Below, piece after piece: positions 44,151 to 58,100 of a stretch of DNA of 64,000 nucleotides. The stretch is from Hippasteria phrygiana. Lineage: Eukaryota > Echinodermata > Asteroidea > Valvatida > Goniasteridae. The number at the start of each line of letters is the position of its first letter. Positions within the stretch are counted from its first letter, which is position 1. The stretch lies in assembly GCA_037893225.1 (NCBI GenBank), contig JAZGUH010000027.1, positions 930,001 through 994,000 on the forward strand, given 5' to 3'. The position numbers and the translations under genes are program-made. The notes beneath the pieces are model-generated. The model was not told the DNA's origin and did no database searches. It saw nothing but the letters and a program-made list of their open reading frames with translations.

Positions 44151-46644
44151 AAATTATTCCATATTGTGATTCAATCTTTATGCATTTAATCGGATTATTC
44201 TGACCAAAATGCATAATTAAATAACCTTACCGTTTTAGTCTTTTTTTTTACTACTAACTACCAGAAAGACGTTAAGAAGACGTCATTATTTATAAATAAT
44301 TAAAACATAAAGGTAAGAACAAAATAAATTAACGAAATAAACTTTGTAGTGGCCAGAAAGGGAATGGTTTCCTTCAATAATTTTAAATCAAAACTCCGAG
44401 ACAATTTCTTTTTGTTGCTTTAGCATGTGTAATGAATACTGACTCGTTTGTATATATAGTTCCTATTAACTAACTGCGCATTTTGATATTAAGTTTGTGC
44501 AATTCAGGTAAAATTGTCGATTGGGGCCGCATGATGTCCATATAGTAATATCAGCTTTGTATTGCGATGTGTGTGAGATATATGCCTGTGTCGAACTTCT
44601 AAGGGAGCAAAAGAAAAGACAAGAGATTGGGGCTACAAGTTAAACTTCAAAGCGCTGTAACAGAGAAATATTTGGATCTTTGAAATTATTTATTTCGTTC
44701 AAGTTGTTTTAAAATTATGATTTTAGAACGGGCTTGAAAATTACCGTACACCTTGTTGTAGGGGGATCTCACCTCTCCCCTTTATAGCTTAACCTATGAC
44801 CTTGTCTAAGTTTGATGATGCTGTGTCAAAGGTGACAATGATGTAATTATTTTTGACCAGGTGCCTTCAAAGGTTTAATCCCGATTCTAAACTCGTGATT
44901 TCCGCGAGACTTTCGCGCGCTCCAAAGGGGGATTCCCCTACACTCGAGCGACAGTCCCGTGATTCCATCGCTCTTGCTTCGAAACACTCACAACCCACCA
45001 GGTGAATTTAAACCGGGAAGAATTTTTCCCGGCGAAAGAAATAATGACAGCAGTGGTATTTACACCGTCCATTCACGCACACAACAAAACCAGGAAGGGC
45101 TTAAAAGAGTATCATTTTTGTGTCTATGTTTGGACACAAAACCCCGACGCGACACAATAATATATACATGCAGTACCCGGTACTTATAATATAACACAAT
45201 GGTTTCTGTACGACATTAACTGACAATGTGACAGCACGTGATAATGTCACAAATTCTCTGGGTGGAAATTGAATGGAGATGAACAAAAGTGGAAAGGGGG
45301 TAGGAGGAAACTGCTGGAAAAACCCGGGTAGTCGGGAGTGAATGGCCAAGGAAGTTGAGACGAGGTTGCAAAGTGGAGGGGAGTGGGATGGATTCCCTAT
45401 CTCCATTGTCAATCTGAAGCCAAATTAAATACTTGAACAAAACATAAACAGGCTTCGCCTCTGGGTTAAAAAAAATGATGTACATTTAAGTGTCCAGATC
45501 TAGCCATATCTTAGGACCTAAACAACACTTCATTAAATGCTGAGGATCGGAGCGAAAAAGGGTGGAACTCGGATTGATACCAGGGGGGGGGGGGGGGTAT
45601 GCAAGTTCGCCACAAACAATGTTAAAAACCACTCGAGGTACGGAGCTACAAAAAGAAATTCCATAGATACAGAAGTACGGAAAAGGCTATAGCTTTTTGT
45701 TCTACACTAGGTACAGCTAGAGTATATTGGTGGGAACAGGTGGAAAGTCGAGTTTTCGCTTAAACACCCAACTGGAGGAACCAAGCTGGACAAGCCGGTG
45801 GAACATTTACCATAACAAATCTCTGGTGAGAGAGTTTTTATAAGGATAAGCCCAACCAACCATTCTCCAACCAAATTAACAATGCGCTTCCGTACTTTGT
45901 TTTGCTTTTGCGAGAACAAAATAGTCGACCTCACCCTCGCGAATTGTTTGCATTTATTGATGAAATTTGTCCAGAACATGTCCAGTCCGCCCCTCCCGCC
46001 TTTTTCCTTTTACATGTTCGGGCTTGACCCCCCTCCCACCCCCCCCCCCCCCCCCCGTAAAAAAAAATTCCGCCCGGTGGTGTTGGTATTCTACACTACC
46101 GTCCTGAAGTCACGTACAAAGGAATGTAATTTTATCATGTTTTTCCCTTTTCTGTGCGGTTTTTACGCTGTGTTTTATGTAAGTCGCCCAATTCAGGGTT
46201 TAAGGAAAGGACTACAAAAGAGGTGGTTGAGTTGACCACATTTTATAGGTTGCCAGCCCCACCACACAGTCTTTCTGTGTCCAGATCTAAATAGAGGATA
46301 AATCTTCAATAAATACCAAAGAAATTATCCCAATTTTCAGACCTATAGACCAGGCGGGTTAACTTCTACTGTTGATGAGACTAACTCAGCCCCCCCCCCC
46401 CCCCCCACCCTCACCCCAAGCAGTTGCTTGGAAGGGGGAAACATGCATGGGATCGAGGAATGCTGTAACTCTTTAAGAGCCTGATGAGCAGGGGTAATAA
46501 AATCTTCAGCATCATGATGTTGGATAATGTGTATATTACAAAGTTATTTTTTTTTTATGAAATATCGGTCTCATTTCAATTTATTTATTTTATTTTTTAT
46601 TTTGTATATGTTTTTTTTTGGGGGGGTTTGTCTTCTTTTTGTTT

Positions 46645-46676
<32 letters not shown>

Positions 46677-47167
46677 GGGGGGGGGGGGTTTGCTATAATT
46701 GATTATTGTACTATATACCAAAGAGGAAGCTAGATATAGCGTGGCAACGTGCAATCATCGAAGAGAGAAGTGAGCTGTCATATTGGTGAAGAATGGATCG
46801 TTGCAAAAATAGAATACAAACGTGATTCGGCTATAGATATACCTAATTAAACTTAAAGGTACATGCGGGTTAGTTTAACGCTTACACAACGCTGTGTCAT
46901 AAACAGGGTCTGAAAATGATGTAATACTGTTGGGTTGTTACGTTGGTTGGTTATTATTCACCCCAGAATCACCATAAAATTATTTGATCCCCTCTTTAGC
47001 TCTTTAGAAACCATCGGATTCTCTTATGTTATGCAACGGCGGCGGAACAGGCGGGGGGGGGGGGGGGGGGGGGCCCTCCCCGTTTTTCACTTAGGGGAAA
47101 CAACATGTAAACAAAGTCATTACGTCATTACGTCTTGGGTCTATTGTAGTTGTGCCGAGATGTAGGC
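44151..47167. other. Intergenic DNA with many poly(C)/poly(G) runs, no gene seen
   Basis: Long single-base runs occur near 45584, 46039, 46390, 46619, 46676 and 47054, usually at sudden changes of composition, as expected of degraded transposon ends. Open frames reading through them are artefacts. Confidence 0.35.
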
Positions 47168-47200
47168 CAGGGGCGGATCCAGAGGGGTGGGGCCATCTTT
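47168..47200 (+). mobile_element. Second solo end of a CAGGGGCGGATCCAG transposon
   Basis: CAGGGGCGGATCCAGAGGGG repeats the motif at 44117, in the same orientation. No partner end was found. Confidence 0.45.
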
Positions 47201-48120
47201 TTTATTTGCTTGTAAGGGCCTACGCCTAAAGTACCCTATTTTTATTTATTTATTTATTTATTATTCAGCATTGAGTCTTTATATAATTTTATAGCCTTGC
47301 TTGGGGCGATTATGCATTAAAAACAATTATTTATTATTATTTTTTTAGTCTCCGGTCGAAATACAAATTTCTTCATATTGAAATGAATTAAATAGATATT
47401 GTTTACAGCAGTCTTGGTACTCCGTTTCTCTTGGATTTTATTCCCATTCATGTATTTTATATATATTTTCTTTGATGTTTGATACAGTGCCTTGATGGTA
47501 CTTTATCTTCTCTATTTTATTATAAATCATTGTCTTTGTGTAGAAAAGTCTGAATAAAGTATTATTATTTTGTTATCGTTATTTCTTTGCATCGGTTCTT
47601 AATATGGACGGAAATCAAACGAAGTATTGGGGGGGGGGGGGGGGGGGGGTGGCACCAGAACAATAAATGTTCAATAGCTAATTTCTTAGCATTACTATGA
47701 GCTGTCCAATGAGACAATTCACAAAATTCGATAAAGTAACACATTTCAACTTTGTTTCAACGCTCCTCCTATTCTTATTTTCCAATGGAAACATGTTTGC
47801 GTTGTTATTAGTTGGCCAACGTTGGCAACGTTCGCGTGAGTGGAACGCGCGCCCCCGCGGGGCCAGGGGGCGGTGCTAATTGGGGTAGTGCTAGAGGGCG
47901 CTATATCATAAATACGTAACCAAAATACTGCACGTTTTCGAATTTGAAGAGGAGGGAGTCTTTGGGTATCTTTGCAAGTAAGTTTACTCCCAAGAAACTG
48001 GGTCATTCCGGCGTCTGATAGGTGAATCCGTCCCTTCACATTTAGGAGTCCCCACCCGACTGTAGTCATCTGTGCTACGGGGTTACAAGCTGCAGGATAG
48101 GCTACTGATTTCTTAATCAT
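47200..48120. other. Intergenic DNA, no gene seen
   Basis: AT-rich sequence ending near 47565 in AATAAAGTATTATTATT, which could be another retroelement tail. A poly(G) run lies at about 47631-47649. Confidence 0.3.
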
Positions 48121-48360
48121 GTCATTTCCATTTTTTATGTTTGTTTGGTGTTATTTTATGTTTATGTGTACATGTCTTTTTGTATAATTTTGTTTTCTGG
48201 GGATCTCTACTCGACAAGCCTTGCTTTTTAGGGATCCCCGTCCACATATTTTATATACTTTATTCCTTTGGTTGTTGTTGTTTTAATGTGGAAAATAAAG
48301 TGAAGTTGAATTGAAATTGAATTGAATTGAATTGAATTGAATTGAATTGAATTGAATTGA
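48120..48360 (+). repeat. LINE-like 3' end with (TTGAA)n tail
   Basis: A T-rich segment ending GTGGAAAATAAAGTGAAG runs into about ten TTGAA pentamers (48306-48360). This is the usual look of a CR1/L2-type LINE 3' end. No reverse-transcriptase coding sequence remains. Confidence 0.45.
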
Positions 48361-48999
48361 GTAGGAGACTAGATTCAAACTTGTAAACGTTGGGTAGCCC
48401 AATCGTCTCTAGCCTTCATACATATCACATGCGTGCCGTATTTGCGGATACTGTGCGTAGACAGGCTACATGATGTAAAAAGTAAACGGGCGGAAAGATT
48501 TTATCCCCCACCAAAATCAGTCAAGAACAGCAAATCTTGGGAAATAAACATCCATCGGTGTTCAGAATTGTATAAACATGTGGCACAACCTTAAATTTTG
48601 AGAATTAGTCCGGAAATTTCCGTGCAGTTAAATAAGAGGAAGAAAGTTTGTGTTTTCTGTGTTGGATCATGATTAGCTTGAAAATTCCAGCTAAAATCCC
48701 CTCCACAGTAACTACTTCCAAAAATGTAAGACTCTCCGTTGGAAGTACACAGTAACCATCTTTTAGTTTATGACGGTTCTTCCATGACGGATAGGGCTAA
48801 CATCGCACATTGACTCTCTTTTGGTCAAAAATCGATCATACGTCCCCATTCTGCACGTAAAAGTATAGCGAGCGTCGAGCGATGACCCCCCCCCCCCCCC
48901 ACTGAAAACTTCAATGTCATGCTGTAAATACTGACATGACGACGTCGAAATCCAATTTTAATCCGACCATTTCTCATCCAACCCTTCCACAGCAGCAAG
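48361..48999. other. 5' flank of the acyl-CoA synthetase gene
   Basis: No convincing TATA box or other core promoter element was found. A poly(C) run at about 48886-48900 lies about 100 bp before the start codon. Confidence 0.35.
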
Positions 49000-49104
49000 A
49001 TGGCAACTTTCAAGAGCAAGTTCCCTGACATCGCCATACCCAGCGTAACCATAGATGAATTTGTCATGGAGCACTTTGACATCTATGGAGACAATGTCGC
49101 CATG
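49000..49104 (+). CDS. Synthetase exon 1 (residues 1-35)
   Basis: ATG at 49000 in context CAAGATGG. It encodes the N-terminal Phe-Pro-Asp-Ile...Glu-Phe-Val segment found at the start of 4CL proteins. Donor GTAATA at 49105, phase 0. Confidence 0.85.
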
Positions 49105-52100
49105 GTAATACGCCTTTCCCGTCTTTATGTGTGAATAATATGGCAGTTGCAATATTTTGTTTACGATGTGTTTATTTATAGCTTCATCATAATGGTGACA
49201 TTGCTTCATACATGTACTATTTAAAGGGGGGGTCGAGGAGCAACAAAGTGCGCGGGGGAGAATATATTATTTCTAGAAATGCTAACCACTGGCTGGTAGG
49301 CCATCTTTGAACTTGTCTGGGGCTGTTCCGATCATTGCAGATAGACAACATGTTTAACCCCTTTCCTCCAGCTGTTATTGATGGGGTGCTGGTATGCCAA
49401 GATCGGGGATGTGCAGCCAAGCGTAAACACAAACAAGAGGCACCACACTTAACCCCTTGGGCCCGGTATTTTACGGGAGACGTGGGGGTGTTGCAGTGGT
49501 TCTGGCAGCCAAATCGAACCGCTACAATGTGTTTGTGCATGCAGTCAAGCATGACATGCACAATAATCCAACAATGGATTGAAACTGCACAAACTGCGGC
49601 CAGTGGCGTCATCCGGCCTGGTGACACTGTTTTTTTTGGCGCCCTATGGCGTCATCTGTACGCAAGGGGTTAATAGAGTGGTCCTATTCATCGCACTTGG
49701 ATCCCCCCTTCCGTGTGAATGAAAGCTTTGTTTGGAAAAGCTCAGTCTATTCATTACACTCCCATTCAAGAACAATATGAGATGTGATCTGGGAAACCCT
49801 TCACATGGTGAAATTTATCATTCTTGTGTTATATGCATAACATTATTGAAGGCTCTGCGTTGTTTTATTCATGATTCTAGGATGTCTGTAAATTTAAGAA
49901 AACAAGCTTTAAAACCTCTGTGTAACTCACTGAGTTTGCACAAAAAGTGACTGAAAGATTGCAAATTGTTACATTTAAAATGATAGAATTTTGTATTTCA
50001 TATTTTCAGAAATGATAATTTAGATTATTAATAATTTAATTGGCAGCAGAAACTCAAATTGTCAAAATAATCTAGGGGACTATTGTGCCGTTATCTTCAA
50101 TGCAGGTTCGGCAACATGTGAAGGTTTTTTTCTAGATCACATCACTTATAGTTGAAGCATGAATGGATTGAGTACATGCAGGAATGTGCCTATAGATGTC
50201 AACCAGCCAGGTGGTCTTTTTCAAACCGCGGCTATGGCACGCATCCGTATAAATTTTAAGAGTTTAAACCCTCCTACTATTTAAAAGGTCAAAATCAGTC
50301 AAAACTTCCTTCCACCTCCCCTGCTATACTTTTACACAGACATGATCAGATTACATGTGGTTTTGTACTATGGCAGGAGGGTCAAAAACAATCACCTTGA
50401 CTGATTTTGACCCATACAACAACATGGCTCAGAATGTATGTTTGCATAGGAGTTTTTTTTTTAACCCTGCGCTGCACTGCCAATTCCTACTGACGCGGTG
50501 ACACTGCCTGCTTCCTTTGGGGAAGCATGTGCTTGTAGCGTACATGTATATACCTTCGACCAATGTACATGTACACATGGCGGTCCCATGAACTCTTTCA
50601 CCCCATTTCTGGAGCTGGGTCATTGACATATACTCCAAAGCCCTGCAACAATTACATGACCTCTTGCCATGCCCTTGTGCACCACCATGTCAACGAACTT
50701 TCATATCAACTCCACTGTCCCCCCCCCCAAAAAAAACAAAAAAACAAAAAAAACCACATGCCCTCCTAAAGGCTATTGACATATCATTTACATGCCTGTG
50801 GTAAAACCATTATGAACAAACAGGAAGGAGATTTGTGCACAACCCTATGGGACTTTCCCTGAGACATGCATTTCTATGGCTTACCCTGGCTTGCCCTCCA
50901 ACCCAGGCCACAAAGTGACTATACAGTGCTTTTCGGCAAGGACCAGGCTAGGCATATCTGAAGTATCAATGTGTGAGGTTTTTTTAAAAAAAAATTATAA
51001 GGAAAACAACAAAAACGGCGTCCCCAAGTGACGCCGCCAGTGCTGCGCAGGGTTAAGGAATAAATCTACATTGTACGTGGTATTTTGTCATTTTTTTCTT
51101 CTTTTTGATGGGGACAGATTGATGGTGCGAGGGGATGCTTGTACACATACAAGCAAATTAAACTCCTCGTCAGAAAGGTCCGATTTGGCCTGGCTTCAGT
51201 GGGCTTCAAGGAAGGCGACATATTTGCGATCTTTAGCCCCAACTGCCCGGAGTTTGGGATAGTCACATTGGCCGTTCTCAATGCTGGGGGAATCATTACG
51301 ACGTTGAATCCGCTGTACACTGTGGGTAAGTGAGAAAGGAATGGACGATGGTTTGAGATTAGAGAGCTTCTCAACTGTCTAAACCAAAGCATTTTGGTGG
51401 ATTGCTCTGTCGGACGATTAAATTCTCAAATGAGGTACATCAAACCCTAACCCTCCTCAATCCTCCAAAATCCTCATGGTGGTTTTGGAGGATTTTGGAG
51501 GATTGAGGATGTATGGTGATTGAAGCACCGGAGGATTTTGGAGGATTGAGGTGGAATGATGATTGAAGCACCAGAGGATTTTGGAGGATTGAGGAGGAAT
51601 GGTGATTGAAGCACAGGAGGATTTTGGAGGATTGAGGATGAATGGTGATTGAATGGTGATTGAAGCAAAGGATTTTGGAGGATTGAGGATGAATGGTGAT
51701 TGAAGCACAGGAGGATTTTGGAGGATTAAGGATGATTGAGGATGGTTCCTAGCAATAAGGGCCTAGGGGGTTAGGGTTATAAGCCCTCTTGTCCACCTGT
51801 TATTGATGGGGTATGCCACGAAGGGGCTGTGCAGCTAAGCAGCTAAGCGTACACACAAACAATAGGCACCACACTGAATAGAGTGGTCCTATTCATTGCA
51901 CTCGGACCCACCCTTTTGTGTGAATGAAAGCTTTGTTTCAAGAGCTCCATCTATTCATCATACTACAATTCAAGAACAAAATAATAAAAAAATGAATGGA
52001 TTGAGTAAATGTAGGTTGCTTTAGTTTTTAGCGGATAATAATTCTACATTGAGCAAGTATGGAACAAGGTCCGCATCAATAACAAGGATATACTAACCTG

Positions 52101-55100
52101 ACACAAGAATGTCTGTTATGAACATATTATCGATCTTAAATGTAGTGTACATGATTGGTCATTGTTGCAATTTTCAGAAATGGGCGGATTTGGGGGTTAG
52201 TATTTTATAGGAAATATTGTTCCACTGACCTGTTCAAAGTTTTGCGTTCTTAGATGGCGAAAAGACGAGAGAAAAACGGCGCTCGCTTTCAACCGTCGGG
52301 CGGATGATAGCCTTTAGTCAAGGCGTGTGTAGCTATGTGGGCGCGTGACGTGCCCCAGATATGTAATGGCGCCATCATGTCCGGGGCGCGCCACTCGTCC
52401 GGGTAGCCACGCGCGCCTTGACGAACGGCTACAGGGCAGTTTTTCAACGATTTCCAGCTGGAAATTGTTGGAAAACGATATACATTTCCACTTTTCTTGA
52501 CGACAGAACACCTGGTGCCATAATTTCACAAGATGATTGAGACAACTATTAACTTACAGTCTAGTAAGGTATTTCGTAATAATTTAGTAAAAAATAAATT
52601 GAAGGATTACCAATCGTGTACACTACGTTTAAAAATGACCCAGTAACTTCCCAGTCAAGCGAATCAGTCTATTTATTTTTCCGTGCAATTACGAATGACA
52701 CAGGAATGTAAAAAAAAAAAAAACCTCACCCCCAAACTTATCAGTTGTAATTTGCGTCCAGTCCCAATTGCTTATTCAAATGAACTTGTTACTAACCAGT
52801 CATTTTTTCTCCTATCCAGATGAGCTTGTGCACCAGCTAGGGAACTCTGAGGCCAAGTATCTGATCACCGTACCTCCATTGTGTGACAAGGCATTGAGGG
52901 CAAAAGAGAAACTGACTCACTTAAAGGTGGAGATATAGGCCTATCGCCTTCGCGCATAATTTTGAAAAAGTCCTGTAATTCATCCATGAAAATGTTATTT
53001 ATTTAGCTTTGTATAATGAATGTAATGGTCTGTATGATTCAGCTGGTTTTATGATTGTAATTTCTCTTTAATTAACCCCTCGTGTCTGGCTGTTATTGGT
53101 GTGCTACTAACGGGCTGTGCAGCCAAGCGTAAACACAAACAATAGGCACCACACACAATAGAGTGGTCCTATTCATCACACATGGAGCCCCCTTTCTTGT
53201 GAATGAAAAGCTTTGTTTGGAAAAGCTCCATCTATTCATTACACTCCCATTCAAGAACAATACAGTTGAAACATGAATGGATTGAGTATGCACAGAAATG
53301 CGCCTATAAACGTCAACCGGCCAAGATTCAAGAGCAAGTTCCTTAAGACTTTGAACAAATTTTTGAAATTCTTTCTAGCGATTTCTGCGGAAGCCGTCAT
53401 GAGAAAATGGAGTAATCATCTTGGAAAATATTTCCCGAGGGTTTAAAACAGAATTAAAACAAATCCAAAACGTACTCCTTCCTTTTTTGTTCTCGAAAAA
53501 AGGCATGGCACTAAACATATTTTGTAATATTTTGCCGTGTGTTCCAAAGGAAGTGTTTGTCTTCGGTGAGTATCCAGGATGCACACCCTACCAGTCTCTT
53601 CTGGACAACGACGGCAGGAGTCTCCCCAGGTCAAAGGTCAACCCAGAGGACGTGGCTCTCCTGCCCTACTCTAGTGGCACGACAGGTCTGCCCAAGGGGG
53701 TCATGCTGACACACAGAAATGTCATCGCTAACTTGTACCAGCGCTCAAGGTGATTTGCCAAGGCAAACTTAGAAAGTTGAACTTAGAATCAAGTCATGCA
53801 GGCCTTGCACTAACTGTATTTCCTGACAAGCCCACTGTGGGCTAGCTACATGTAACTGCAGATTTATAGAGAAAAAATAACTTGACTTGTGAATTAGAGA
53901 AAAACAAATTGTGACTTGTGGAGAAAAAAGACTTGACTTGACGAAAATTTGCTTGATATTAAAAGACCCCCTTTTACATTAAAGGTACACCCGCTGGGCC
54001 CTCCCCCATCCCCTGCCTCTTTCCCCTCCCCTCACACATGTCCCCTCACTGAAGAGTCAATTTTTCTCATCTCCTGATAGCGAACCCTTCTCCAAGGTTC
54101 TCCCCGGCGATTGTGCCATGGGCCTACTTCCATTGTACCACGTGTACGGTTTGAACGTGACGTTGTTCGAGTGTCTCTGGCGCGGCGTCAAGGTCGTGAC
54201 CCTTCCACGCTTTCAGCCGGAGTCGTTCTTGCGGAGCATTCAGGACTACAAGGTATTGCCAATGTCAGTGTCCTTCATGATCATGATAAGACTACGGCAG
54301 TCAAGAGAGCAATAGATGGATCCATTAAGCCTGCCTCTTTTCGTATTGACCAAAGCTCCTCACTTTATTGGGTGTGTTTGGGGGGGGGGGGGGGAGCTAG
54401 TACCCTTGCTTAGCATTAGTGGCCAGAGGCGCCATTAATTTCCTACATGTTCTTACCCGAAAGGCAACATATATACATGTACTCCAGAAAAAAAGGGTTG
54501 CTGGTTCGCGACGAGAAATTGCAAATTGCTAAGAGCACTGGAGTTATGACACTGGGCTTCCCGATCCACAAATCTAGATTTGCCCCAGTCGTTATATTTC
54601 TGCTTATACTGGGTAAAAAAAAAATCAAAATTATCATTTAGCCGGAGAGACTTGGTCACTATTAACTCTAACTCCCCAGGGTGTGTGGAAAATCATATTA
54701 AAATTGGAGGATTCAGGACTGTTGGGGGGGTTAATGGAAAAGAAATTCAAGGTAGTATACATCATTTGCTTTTGCTGTAATTTTCAGGGGGAAAAATGGA
54801 TTTGGGGCCGAGTATTGTATAGTGTGCTTGCAAATACTGTATTAACATGTTTAAAGTTTTGTGTGCACAGATGCTGGGAAAACAGAGAAAAAAACATCTG
54901 TTCGAGTATTCTGGTTCCCTGACCATACTCTAGACAAAATGGAGCAATTTATAGAGTCGGGGGGGGGGGGGGGAATTATCAGGTCGGGGAACTATAGACT
55001 ATTTCAATATAAATATCCACTTTTCTTGAAAACAACAGCACACCAGGGCCCAATTTCATGGCTCTGCTAACCACAGCTTTCCGCGCTTACGATCACCATT

Positions 55101-58100
55101 TTGCGCTAACAGCGCTAGCGGACAAATTCGGCGCTAACCCTGTAAGCACAGAATCCTTAGTTACGGGATGTACGCATGCTCAGGAGCCAAAATTTCCCGC
55201 TAACACGTGAAATACGCTTGCCGTAACCACATAATTTTCTGCTACAGTAAGCGGGGATTTTTCGCTAACGGTAAGCAGAGCCATGAAATTGGGCCCAGGT
55301 GCCATGATTTCACAGGATGCTTGAGACTGCTATTTACATTTACAGTGTAGTACGTTACTTCATAATAATTCAGTAGTTTTGTTTTTCAATGTTTGCAAAT
55401 GTTGTATACTACCTTTACAGCACCTAAAACTACACAATACTAGTACATGTACATGTAGTAGTATGCAGAATTCTTTACACTGGCATATTAGAAATTATGT
55501 AGCACTTTGTCGTGCATTGTACCCCAAATGAATGCCTAGGACGTTGGGTTTAATGCGGGTATTGTCAAGTCAAATATCTGACTGTTTTTTGTAGATTACG
55601 AGCCTGGCATTGGTCCCTCCCCTCATGCTATTCCTGGCCAAGTCACCCATGGTGGATCAGTACGACCTCTCGTCTGTCCGAGTGATTGGATCTGGTGCCG
55701 CTCCTCTCAGCCAAGACATGATGGAATTCATCGCTAAAAGGATCGGGGTGAAATTGTTAAGCCAAGGTGAGTTTCAACTCCAAAGGGGAATGTTTAAGAG
55801 TGATTTGTGACCATTATTGTCAGCCATGCTACAAAGTGGCTCTCCCTGTATTCAGCTCCCTTACTCTCTTTGAAATTTGTTATTTTGTTCAAAAAATGTA
55901 TTATTTTTATATATTTTTTTTTATAACTGTCTATACCAAGTTACAAGGCTTGATGTGACGTAGCTAATTAGACTAATTAACTAGTCTCACAAAATAACAC
56001 AGATTTTCAAATCCAGTGATTTTTCAGTCCAGTGATGTGCTCAAATAGGATATTTCGAGCCCTGCATATCGCCTTAGTCAACTTGTGCACGCAGTTTGAG
56101 GCACATGGTAAAAGTGGTCTCATGACGTTAATTCGACTTGTTCACTCAACTTTGCACAAGTGTGCATGCATGTTTTTGTGCACAAAATATGGAAATCATG
56201 CTGTTCTCACATTTTTCATTTTTGAGATGTTGAACAAACACAAATCCTCGCAACTTCTGGGCTTAATTACTTATTTAATGTACATGGAAGACTTAAAATT
56301 ACAGAATTGGTACAGTAAATAAAATTGAGAGAGAAGAATACTTTAAAATTAGCCAGTTTTAAAAAGTTTGCAACTTTAAGTTGATTCCTCTCAAAACGTA
56401 AATTTTGGGCTGTATAACTTGAGTGTGACTTTGTGGTTTGGTGGGGGACGTTATATTTTATCATCGGTTTAGCTACAGCAAGATCTGTGGCAGATAAAAT
56501 TGCCCCAAGAAAGTTTCCTAACAGAATGCCGCCTCTTTTTTTCAAAAATTTGGGATGATATACAAGTTTCTACATTCAATTGATTGCTATTATTTGTCCT
56601 TCGTTTAAATTTCTCTACTGTAGGATATGGCCTAACGGAAATAACATGTGCCGTTACTATGGTGCCGCAAGATGTTATCAACTACGGACCAGTGGGAATG
56701 CTTCTACCAAACACACAGATGAAGGTGGAGTTTTGTTTTCCTAAAAAATTTTCTCATCAAAAAATATTTCTGTAAAATTAGTGACTAAAGAAAGGTTAAA
56801 GGTGATTGGAGGAAGAGGCGAATGTTATGGATTAACCCTAATTGCTGTGGCACTTTGACTGGGAAGTGTCCTCAACCTTTCAAAATCCAACACTGTACAG
56901 TATACTTATATGGCAAATTCTTTGTACTTAGACAAATTGGGGCATCATAGCTTCATGTAAAGTAATGGTGCCAAGGCTGTGCAATCCTGAACCCATCAAA
57001 ATACAACACAACACGGTGTTGGATTTTTGGAGGATATGGGATGGTTGGGGTTAATTCAAGTGAATTCAGTGCATTTCAGATACCCTTTAAAAAATAAATG
57101 AGGTGTCCCTTCATAAACTGTTTTCTAAAATATCGAAAAACAAATGCCCAAAAAAGTCAGAAAAATATTTCTGTCTAAAAAATCAAAAATGGTGGCGTGT
57201 GTGTGTGAGTTTGTATATGCCGGCAATCGTGGACTAGGGACAAAAGGGCTAGGGCGTAGACAAAGAGTCCACAAGTGACCGAATGTCCACGATTAAAATT
57301 CGTGTACAAAACATATGGGAGGCATTTCGAAAAATTTAAAGTACAAACAAAAGAGGGACACTAGGGAGTCCACGATTGCCGGTATTTACACACTTGTGTG
57401 TGTGTGTGTGTGTGTTGAGGGGGTGGGGGGGTGTTGTCCTGTAGGATAAAACACGGAAAGAGGGGGGTGTTGCCTAATATTTCGCCCCCAGCCCACACAC
57501 CCCCACCCTCGCCGGATGTGCTACATGTACATGGGGTGTGCAAGTTGCCCAATACACTGCCCCTTCCCCCCACCCCTGCTTGATATAAAGGGCTCATTGT
57601 TTTGCATTTATTATTTTTTGGGCTCAGATTGTTGATGTTGTGACAGAGAAGTTGCTTGGCCCTGGCCAGGATGGAGAAATCTGGTTGAAGGGACCGCAGA
57701 TCATGAAAGGTTACTACAAGAACGCAGAGGCTACGGAAAAGTGCCTGGACAATGATGGCTTCTTCCACAGCGGTGAATAATTACCTTTTTGTTTCCTGCA
57801 TTCACTTCTTTTTGGCCAGTGTCTGCTCCAGCTGTTTTTTGTGCAAAACTGATTGACCCATACATACCCCACCAGTGTGGTTACCCCACACCTCCGGCTG
57901 TTATTGATGGGGGGGCTGGCATGCCAAGAACGGGCTGTGCAGCCAAGCGTAAATGCAAACAATAGGCACCACACTGAATAGAGTGGTCCTATTCATCGCA
58001 CTTGGAGCCCTCCTTTTGTGTAAATGAAAGCTTTGTTTAAAGAATACATTAAATTCAAGAACAATGTATTTGAAACATAAATTGATTGAGTGCGTGCAGG

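Larger units (their letters stand above)
49371..50245 (+). repeat. Intronic repeat R1, copy 1 (intron 1), split by two nested elements
   Basis: Starts TGTTATTGATGGGGTGCTGG and resumes twice, after the TTAA-flanked element (49453-49669) and after a second element (49779-50146). Its end reads CAACCAGCCAGGTGGTCTTT. Other copies are in introns 2, 3 and 8. The class is unknown. Confidence 0.75.
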
